NCBI RefSeq assembly: GCF_029633825.1
Contig: NZ_CP090644.1
Span: 62,001-126,000, forward strand
Source: Burkholderia contaminans
GTDB taxonomy: Bacteria > Pseudomonadota > Gammaproteobacteria > Burkholderiales > Burkholderiaceae
Direction of reading: 5' to 3'
DNA: 64,000 nt
In this document: one piece after another, positions 58,027-64,000 of the stretch
Layout: each line of letters begins with the position of its first letter
How positions within the stretch are numbered: the stretch's first letter is position 1
Notes under the pieces: model-generated
Databases searched by the model: none
Seen by the model: only the letters and a program-made list of their open reading frames with translations
What the model was told of the DNA's origin: nothing
Made by a program: the position numbers and the translations under genes

Positions 58027-59407
58027 GTCGATTTCGAACATCAGCGTCGCGAAGAGGTCATGCAGTACATCTACCGCAAGTACGGCCGCGATCGCGCAGC
58101 GCTGACGGCCGCCGTCACGACGTACCGGCCGCGCAGCGCTTTGCGGGAGGCCGGCAAGGCGCTCGGCGTGGATCCGGCGATCGTCGAACGCGTTGCGAAG
58201 CAGCACCACTGGTTCGATTCGCGCGCGGATCTGCTGCAGCGGTTTGCCGAGGCTGGCCTCGACCCCGACGCGCCGCTGAATCAGCAGTGGGCCGCATTTG
58301 CCGCGCAGCTGCTCGGCTATCCACGACACCTGTCGCAGCACTCGGGCGGCTTCGTGATCAGCCGCGGCAAGCTCACGCGCCTTGTGCCAGTCCAGAACGC
58401 GAAGATGGTGGATCGCTCGATCATCCAGTGGGACAAGGACGACATCGAGGCGCTCGGCATTCTCAAAATCGACGTCCTGGCGCTCGGCATGCTATCGATG
58501 GTGCGCCGCGCGCTCGACATGATCTCGGAGAAGCGCGGCGAGACGTTCGAGTTGCAGGACATTCCGGCCGAAGACAAGGCGACCTACGACATGCTGTGCG
58601 ACGGCGACAGCATGGGCGTGTTCCAGGTCGAATCGCGCGCGCAGATGTCGATGCTGCCGCGACTGCGGCCGCAGTGTTTCTACGACCTGGTGATCGAAGT
58701 CGCGATCGTACGGCCGGGCCCCGTGCAAGGCGGGATGGTGCATCCGTTTCTGCGCCGGCGCCAAGGGCTGGAGCCCGTCACGTTTCCATCTGAAGGCATG
58801 GAGAAGGCACTGGCGCGCACACTCGGCGTGCCGATCTTCCAGGAGCAGGTCATGCAGGTCGCGATGCTCGCGGCCGGCTTCTCCGCCGGCGAGGCCGACC
58901 AACTGCGCCGCGCGATGGCGGCATGGAAGCGCAAGGGTGGACTGGAGCCGTACCACGAGCGTCTGGTGAGCGGCATGCTCGAGCGCGGCTACGATCGCGA
59001 GTTCGCCGAGTCGATCTTCGCCCAGATCAAAGGCTTTGGCGAATACGGCTTCCCGGAAAGCCACGCGGCCAGCTTCGCGCTGCTCGTCTACTCGAGTGCA
59101 TGGCTGCGTCGACACGAACCGGCCGTGTTCCTGGCTGCGCTGCTCAATAGCCAGCCGATGGGCTTTTACACGCCGTCGCAGCTGCTGCAGGACGCGCGGC
59201 GCCGCGGCGTTGAAGTGCTGCCCGTCGACGTCAACGTCAGCACATGGGATTCGGCGATCGAAGGGCCGACAACGTCGGCGCCCGTGCGCCTCGGCTTCTC
59301 GCTGCTGCGCGGCATGCGCGAGGACGTCGCGAGCCGGATCGAGCTCGCACGCGCGGCGCGGCCATTTGCCGACGTCGCGGATCTGGCGCGTCGCGCCCAG
59401 CTTGATC
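58027..59407 (+). pseudogene. dnaE2: dnaE2 (imuC), middle part
   Basis: The reading frame is clearly DnaE2: [117 protein letters not shown]. Everything before the PD.D.DF catalytic motif is missing, including the PHP domain and two catalytic aspartates. The frame then runs into the IS66 end after RAQLD. No start codon with a ribosome binding site exists, so it is dead. Confidence 0.9.
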
Positions 59408-59491
59408 GTAAGCGACTCGGCCCGACCGTTTCCCGATGCTGATTTTGCTGGCGCATGATAGTCGCGTTTAGATTGACGGAGACGGTCAGCT

Positions 59492-59914
59492 ATGCCGAAT
59501 GCAGCGCGCCCGGCCCATCGCACGTATGCGCGGGCATTCAAACAGCAAGTGATCAGGGAAACGTTGGAACCAGGCATGTCGGTGTCGATCGTCGCGCGGC
59601 GGCACGACATCAACGCCAACGTCGTGTTCGGGTGGCGCAAGCAATATCGGGAAGGCAAGCTGGAACTGCCGGGACTCGAAGCTGCGCCGTCGGCCATGAC
59701 AGGCACGGAGTTGCTGAGCGTTGACGTGATCGATTCGGTGTTGATGCTGCCAGCGCCGCAGCCTACGGGAAACGCGACGTCGAAGGTGACAAGCGGCGTA
59801 CCGATGCCGACGCCCGTGTGCGAGATCGAGGTGGAGATCGGCAAGCGGCGCGTGAAGATTCGCGGCCTGTCTGCTGAGCGGGCCGAAGCGTTCCTGCAGG
59901 AATGCCTGAAGTGA
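59492..59914 (+). CDS. tnpA: IS66 TnpA (OrfA)
   Basis: The 140-residue protein has the helix-turn-helix of IS66 OrfA: HRTYARAFKQQVIRETLEPG, MSVSIVARRHDINANVVFGW and RKQYREGKL. A variable linker leads to CEIEVEIGKRRVKIRGLSA. It is needed with TnpB and TnpC for full transposition. Confidence 0.93.
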   Translation: MPNAARPAHRTYARAFKQQVIRETLEPGMSVSIVARRHDINANVVFGWRKQYREGKLELPGLEAAPSAMTGTELLSVDVIDSVLMLPAPQPTGNATSKVTSGVPMPTPVCEIEVEIGKRRVKIRGLSAERAEAFLQECLK

Positions 59915-60255
59915 TCACATTGCCGGCCGGCACCCGCATCTGGCTTGCTGCGGGCGTCACGGACATGCGCTGCGGCTTCCAGGGGCTTGCCACGAAGGTA
60001 CAGGCGACGCTCGAGGAGAATCCGTTGTGCGGCCATGTGTTCATCTTCCGCGGACGTCGAGGCGATCTCGTGAAGCTGCTTTGGGCCACCGACGACGGGC
60101 TCTGGCTGCTGTCGAAGCGATTGGAACGCGGCCGCTTCATCTGGCCGCAAGCCGATGGCGGCAAGATCTCGCTCACGGTCGCGCAGTTGTCGATGCTTCT
60201 CGAAGGCATCGATTGGCGGCAGCCCCGCCGTACGGCACCTCTGTCGATGCTGTAG
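59911..60255 (+). CDS. tnpB: IS66 TnpB (OrfB)
   Basis: The product is IS66 OrfB: ITLPAGTRIWLAAGVTDMRC, GFQGLATKVQATLEENPLCG, HVFIFRGRRGDLVKLLWATD, RGRFIWPQADGGKISLTVAQ. The GTG at 59911 overlaps the tnpA stop and gives the usual N terminus; ATG 59902 in the same frame would add three residues. Confidence 0.95.
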   Translation: MITLPAGTRIWLAAGVTDMRCGFQGLATKVQATLEENPLCGHVFIFRGRRGDLVKLLWATDDGLWLLSKRLERGRFIWPQADGGKISLTVAQLSMLLEGIDWRQPRRTAPLSML

Positions 60256-60295
60256 GTGTTGTAAAACCGCTCGGGAGGCTCGTAAACTCCGGCGC

Positions 60296-61888
60296 ATGCC
60301 GAATCTCGACGATCTGCCCGACGATGTCGCTGCACTGAAGGCCATGCTGGCTGAGGCTCGCGCGTCGGCCATCGAACGGGAACTCGAGATCGAACAGCTG
60401 CGCCGCGACATCGCCGCAAGCGATCTCGAGATCACACGGTTGAAGCTCCTGATCGACAAGCTCAAGCGAATGCACTTCGGCCGCAAGTCGGAACAACTTG
60501 CCCGAGAGATCGAGAAGCTTGAGCTCCGGCTTGAGGATTTGGCCGCAGGCAGCGGTGTCGCCGACGTTCAGCACACAAAGGTCCGACGAGAAAGGTCCAC
60601 GACTAGCAGCGATCCGGCCGTACGTGAGCCGCTGCCACCGCACCTTACGCGAGAAGATCGCGTGCTCAAACCGGATTCGATCTGCCCCAAGTGTGAAGGT
60701 GCTATGCAGTGCCTCGGCGAGGACGTCTCGGAACAGCTCGCCCGTGTTGCGGCGATGTTCAAGGTGATCCGCACGATCCGGCACAAGACGGTCTGTCCGG
60801 CCTGCGGCCACATCGCGCAGCCACCGATGCCGGGACTGCCGATCGAGCGCAGTATCGCGCATCCGAGCTTGCTTGCCGACATTCTGGTGTCGAAGTACGC
60901 AGATCATGCGCCGCTGTACCGACAATCGGAAATTGCGGCGCGCGACGGGGTGACGCTTGACCGCGCCAGCATGGGTCGCTGGGTCGGACAGTGTGAGGCG
61001 CTCTGCCGCCCGCTGACCGACGCGCTGCGCCGGTATACGATGGCGGGCACGAAGTTGCACGCGGACGACACGCCGATCCCCGTGCTCGCGCCAGGCAACA
61101 AGAAGACGAAGACCGGGCGACTCTGGGTGTACGTGCGCGACGACAGCCGTTCGGGCTCGACGGAGCCGGCTGCGGTGTGGTTCGCGTACTCGTGCGATCG
61201 CAAAGGCATCCATCCTCAGACGCATCTCGCCGGATTCGAAGGCATCCTGCAAGCCGATGCCTACGGCGGCTTCGACGAGTTGTACGTAAGTGGCAAGATC
61301 CGCGAGGCTGCTTGTTGGGACCACGCGCGGAGAAAGTACTACGAGATCCACGCGAGCACACCGACGGACGAGACCCAGAAACTGCTCGAGATGATCGGCG
61401 AGTTCTACGGCATTGAAACCGACATCCGCGGCAAGCCGCCCGATGAACGGCAGCGCGTGCGGCGTGAGAAAAGCAAGCCGCTGCTGGACGCCTTCGAAAC
61501 GAGAATCCGGGCCAAGCTCGCGACGCTGTCGCGCAAGTCGGAGCTGGCCGGCGCGATCCAGTACTCGCTGAATCACTGGACTGCGCTGACGCTGTTCTGC
61601 GAGGATGGGCAAGCCGAGATCAGCAACGCGTTGGCAGAAAACGCCCTGCGTTGCGTGAGCCTCGGGAGAAAGAACTTCCTGTTCGCTGGTTCCGACAGCG
61701 GGGGTGAGCGGGCCGCCGCGATGTACAGCTTGATTGGTGCGTGCAAACTCAATGGCATCAACCCGCGCGCCTATCTGGAATACGTCTTGACCCACATCGC
61801 TGATCACGTCATCACCCGCGTCGACGAACTGCTGCCTTGGAATGTGGTCGACAAGCTGACGTCGGTCAGCTCGCATGGCACTGCCTGA
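60296..61888 (+). CDS. tnpC: IS66 TnpC transposase
   Basis: The 530-residue transposase has an N-terminal leucine-zipper-like region (LKAMLAEARASAIERELEIE), a zinc-finger part with CPKCEGAMQCLGEDVSEQL and CPACGHIAQ, and the DDE core: KLHADDTPIPVLAPG with the first Asp, LQADAYGGFDELY with the second, and ISNALAENALRCVSLGRKNF with the Glu. It starts at ATG 60296; the frame is open upstream into tnpB. Confidence 0.96.
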   Translation: MPNLDDLPDDVAALKAMLAEARASAIERELEIEQLRRDIAASDLEITRLKLLIDKLKRMHFGRKSEQLAREIEKLELRLEDLAAGSGVADVQHTKVRRERSTTSSDPAVREPLPPHLTREDRVLKPDSICPKCEGAMQCLGEDVSEQLARVAAMFKVIRTIRHKTVCPACGHIAQPPMPGLPIERSIAHPSLLADILVSKYADHAPLYRQSEIAARDGVTLDRASMGRWVGQCEALCRPLTDALRRYTMAGTKLHADDTPIPVLAPGNKKTKTGRLWVYVRDDSRSGSTEPAAVWFAYSCDRKGIHPQTHLAGFEGILQADAYGGFDELYVSGKIREAACWDHARRKYYEIHASTPTDETQKLLEMIGEFYGIETDIRGKPPDERQRVRREKSKPLLDAFETRIRAKLATLSRKSELAGAIQYSLNHWTALTLFCEDGQAEISNALAENALRCVSLGRKNFLFAGSDSGGERAAAMYSLIGACKLNGINPRAYLEYVLTHIADHVITRVDELLPWNVVDKLTSVSSHGTA

Positions 61889-62030
61889 CTGCTTCATAGA
61901 TCCAGATAGATCGTGCCCATGATCCACGATCGTGGGCACGATCTCACGTGATCCTCACGGAACTCCCCAAGCTCTCACATCATGCCCCATGCGCGCGCGA
62001 ATATGGAACTGGTCGCGCCGAGCCGCTTAC

Positions 62031-62616
62031 GCTTGATCGGCACGACCTGCAGGTGCTCGCAGGTGCGAACGCACTTCGCTCGCTCGCCGGCGATAACCGA
62101 CGCGACGCGCTCTGGCTGGCTGCCGCTGCCGTGCCTGATCGAGATCTGCTGCGCGGCACCGAATGTGACGACGCGGCGCCGGCATTGCCTCGGGCATCGG
62201 AGGGTCACGAGATCGTGACGGACTATCGAGCGATGGGCTTCACGCTCGGCCGGCATCCGCTGGCGCTGCTGCGCGATCGCCTCGCGCTGGATCACCTGCA
62301 GTCGGCAGAGCAACTGGCGACGTTGCGCAGCGGCCAGCTCGCGCGCGCGTGCGGATTGGTCACGGTGCGGCAGCGGCCGGGCACGGCGAACGGCGTGCTG
62401 TTCATGACGCTCGAGGACGAGACCGGCCAGGTCAACGTGATCCTCTGGCCCGGTCTGCTGGAGAAATTTCGGAAGGAGGCGCTCGGCGCCGCGTTGCTCG
62501 CGGTCTACGGCGTGTGGCAGGCCGAAGGGAACGTGCGGCATCTGATCGCCAGCAATCTCGTCGACAGGAGCGAGTTGCTCGGTGCACTGCCAACGACGTC
62601 AAGGGAGTTTTGCTAA
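62031..62616 (+). pseudogene. dnaE2: dnaE2 (imuC), 3' part
   Basis: The frame picks up directly after the IS66 target duplication: LDRHDLQVLAGANALRSLAG, EIVTDYRAMGFTLGRHPLAL, LARACGLVTVRQRPGTANGV, LFMTLEDETGQVNVILWPGL, and the end GALPTTSREFC. This is the OB-fold C terminus of DnaE2. It has no start of its own. Together with the piece before the IS it makes about 660 of the roughly 1050 residues of DnaE2. Confidence 0.9.
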
Positions 62617-62729
62617 CGCTTACGCGTTCTCCATGACGATACTAAAGCGGCGTCTTGTATGCGCTGTGCCAAATCGTGAGGGCACCCCCTAGCTTAGCGC
62701 AAGCTTCACCGCGATATTGCACACCGAAC

Positions 62730-63122
62730 CTAAAAGACTCGCGAATCTTTCGGGCCACCCCATGTGATCGACAAGCCATCAGGATTGAAGTCAGCGGCAA
62801 TTTTTCCCCCGTCATCCTTATAAACCTCCAGCTCGTCGATAAATCCATTTTTCAATATCAATACGAAATTAATATATGGCCCATAATTTCGCACTGTGTC
62901 GACATCCTCTTGGACAGCCGTTATCAGAGGTCCGGTCGCGTCACCGTATTTTTTATCACTGCTTGTCACGAGGCGGAGCGATCCCTCTTCATCAATTGGA
63001 CTTGCGCGTGCAGCTAATATCTGTGCCATTAAGATATCGCCATTCGGCACCCCACAGGTCGCCATCCTGCGCAAGAGGGCGACTTCCAATTGACTCAGCT
63101 CTCGAAACTGAGAAATATTCAT
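62730..63122 (-). CDS. DUF6984-like protein, probable Rhs immunity protein
   Basis: From ATG 63122 behind GGGAG, 130 residues: RELSQLEVALLRRMATCGVP, DEEGSLRLVTSSDKKYGDAT and a C-terminal VLILKNGFIDELEVYKDDGG. This matches the DUF6984 pattern, in which an N-terminal helix is followed by a beta sheet with GELFELDVWK-like strand. It lies 42 bases downstream of the Rhs gene, in the place of the immunity gene of Rhs toxins. The codon use is AT-richer than the plasmid genes. Confidence 0.7.
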   Translation of the reverse strand: MNISQFRELSQLEVALLRRMATCGVPNGDILMAQILAARASPIDEEGSLRLVTSSDKKYGDATGPLITAVQEDVDTVRNYGPYINFVLILKNGFIDELEVYKDDGGKIAADFNPDGLSITWGGPKDSRVF

Positions 63123-63164
63123 TCGCAAACTCCCAATGCCCGTCCCACATAGAAATTTAAGTGT

Positions 63165-64000
63165 TTAATACGGAATCCCAGATGGCCGATAAAAGTACGT
63201 TCCAATATTTACATCACCAGACGGTAACGGAAAGACGCGATAAATATAGTTCGGTGTGACGCCCCAAAATGGGCCACCCACATCCCCTATTGGAGGAAGA
63301 TGGGCGCCGATCTCTGCGCGCGCGGCATCCGGATCGCTTACGTGTCTGTCGCCGTGCCCCCATATATAACTACCCGCAAGTTGAAACGAATCCGTACCTA
63401 CGATCGTGCCAGTCAATCCGTCCGGGTCGGACCGATTGACCGGGTTGTTTCCGACATATGCATACAGGTTTTGATCATCGCGACTGCCAACAGGGTCGGT
63501 CTGGAAGAATCGTCCCAGCCCCGGTGAATAGAACCTCGCTTTATAATAGTACAGTCCGAGCGAACCGATCAGTTGCTGCCCCGTGTAGCGGAACCGCGTG
63601 CCACTCGTTGCGTTCGGCTCACCAAACGGACCGTAGGTATAGATTGCCGTTTTGGCCCCCGATGTATTCGCCGTCGCGACGACGCTCCCCAGTTGATCCG
63701 TGTAGAACCAATTCTTGTTCGTGGTCCCTGATCCTTCGTACCAAACGAGCGGATTGTCTGCACCGGAACCATGAACATAGCGCCGGAGGATATTGCCCGA
63801 CGAATCGTATTCGGCGACGAGTTTCGTGTCGTCGTACAGCATGTTCGTCGTGAGACTGCCAAGACCGTTCGGTTCAACAGTCTGGCGCAGGCGACCTTCT
63901 GCGTCGTACGCAAGACTCACTGTTGAGAACAATCCAGTAGTACCAGATACGAGGCGATTGTCGAGATCGTAACCATACGACCAACCGCTGTAGCTAGCCA
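63165..64000 (-). CDS. Rhs/YD-repeat toxin, C-terminal part (cut by window edge)
   Basis: The frame is open to the right edge, so the start is outside. Visible are YD repeats (VSLAYDAEGRLRQTVEPNG, TKLVAEYDSSGNILRRYVHG), WFYTDQLGSVVATANTSG, and the conserved core end GLYYYKARFYSPGLGRFFQT and NPVNRSDPDGL. After that the variable toxin tip of about 85 residues begins (TGTIVGTDSFQLAGSYIWGH to FYRPSGIPY). Its activity is not recognisable. Rhs proteins are delivered toxins for competition. Confidence 0.93.
   Translation of the reverse strand, partial: ASYSGWSYGYDLDNRLVSGTTGLFSTVSLAYDAEGRLRQTVEPNGLGSLTTNMLYDDTKLVAEYDSSGNILRRYVHGSGADNPLVWYEGSGTTNKNWFYTDQLGSVVATANTSGAKTAIYTYGPFGEPNATSGTRFRYTGQQLIGSLGLYYYKARFYSPGLGRFFQTDPVGSRDDQNLYAYVGNNPVNRSDPDGLTGTIVGTDSFQLAGSYIWGHGDRHVSDPDAARAEIGAHLPPIGDVGGPFWGVTPNYIYRVFPLPSGDVNIGTYFYRPSGIPY

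Larger units (their letters stand above)
59408..62030 (+). mobile_element. IS66-family insertion sequence in dnaE2
   Basis: The 2623-bp element has terminal inverted repeats GTAAGCGACTCGGCCCGACC (59408-59427) and the complement of GTAAGCGGCTCGGCGCGACC (62011-62030), 18 of 20 identical, with the GTAAGCG start typical of IS66. It is flanked by the 8-bp duplication GCTTGATC (59400-59407 and 62031-62038), the size made by IS66 transposases. Removing it and one copy restores an unbroken dnaE2 frame. All three genes look intact. Confidence 0.97.

Noticed and set aside
58027..58793. ImuA as a genuine longer fusion protein
   Set aside because: Beyond the junction the imuA frame is out of phase with clear dnaE2 coding sequence, so the tail is nonsense.
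58492..61939. Two long minus-strand frames across dnaE2 and IS66
   Set aside because: They cross the IS66 boundary or lie wholly opposite tnpB/tnpC and dnaE2; they encode Arg-rich sequence without known domains.
62655..63160. Plus-strand frames opposite the DUF6984-like gene
   Set aside because: The minus-strand frame has a ribosome binding site, family pattern and Rhs context; the plus-strand frames have none.
1..64000. tRNA or rRNA genes
   Set aside because: No cloverleaf-like or rRNA-like sequence was noticed, though a structure search was not possible by eye.

Overview
The window looks like part of a large conjugative plasmid (or a plasmid-derived region) of a Burkholderia-type betaproteobacterium. 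It is GC-rich throughout, carries a DUF3717 gene and an imuA/dnaE2 mutagenesis cassette of the kind common in Burkholderiales, and combines a ParB-like partition protein, a complete F-type conjugation system and an IncFII-like repA with its own control region. The species assignment is inference; the plasmid nature is well supported.

Layout: (1) 1-4.7 kb: the C-terminal part of a ParB-like protein, a set of small plasmid genes, a HigB/HigA-type toxin-antitoxin pair and a coiled-coil protein on the minus strand. (2) 4.7-6.4 kb: non-coding DNA with four tandem 170-bp units, each marked by a palindrome, then several inverted repeats; the origin of transfer is most likely here. (3) 6.4-11.8 kb: relaxosome genes (ribbon-helix-helix protein, TraD coupling protein, MobF relaxase). 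(4) 11.8-14.9 kb: an AT-richer cargo island (cupin, VUT/YhhQ-type transporter, XRE/S24-like regulator with a palindromic operator). (5) 15.5-41.0 kb: one long, tightly overlapping F-type tra operon, in order lytic transglycosylase, traA, L, E, K, B, five phage-like genes, dsbC, traV, C, trbI, signal peptidase, traW, U, trbC, a traN split into two secreted proteins, traF, H, G. (6) 41.0-54.4 kb: candidate entry-exclusion genes, a PLD-type nuclease, a zeta-toxin/kinase-like/KfrB fusion, lipoproteins, a stand-alone DsbD alpha domain, a 1522-residue trimeric autotransporter adhesin flanked by two paralogous genes, and a DUF1173 gene. (7) 54.5-56.4 kb: replication control and origin: a leftward antisense RNA with its own promoter and terminator, a short leader ORF, repA, a DnaA box and iteron-like repeats. 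(8) 56.4-62.6 kb: DNA repair: an SRAP (YedK/HMCES) gene, then a LexA box and a broken imuA-imuB-dnaE2 cassette in which a deletion fused imuA to the middle of dnaE2 and an IS66 element later split the rest, with an 8-bp target duplication. (9) 62.7-64 kb: the 3' end of an Rhs toxin gene and its likely DUF6984 immunity gene, on the minus strand.

How they work together: the relaxase and RHH protein would nick the transfer origin near 5.8-6.4 kb, TraD would couple it to the F-type channel and pilus, and plasmid-encoded disulfide proteins (DsbC-like, TraF with CPYC, DsbD alpha) would fold the cysteine-rich TraN, TraU and TraH. The adhesin may help mating-pair contact or host attachment. Toxin-antitoxin, partition and antisense-controlled replication genes maintain the plasmid.
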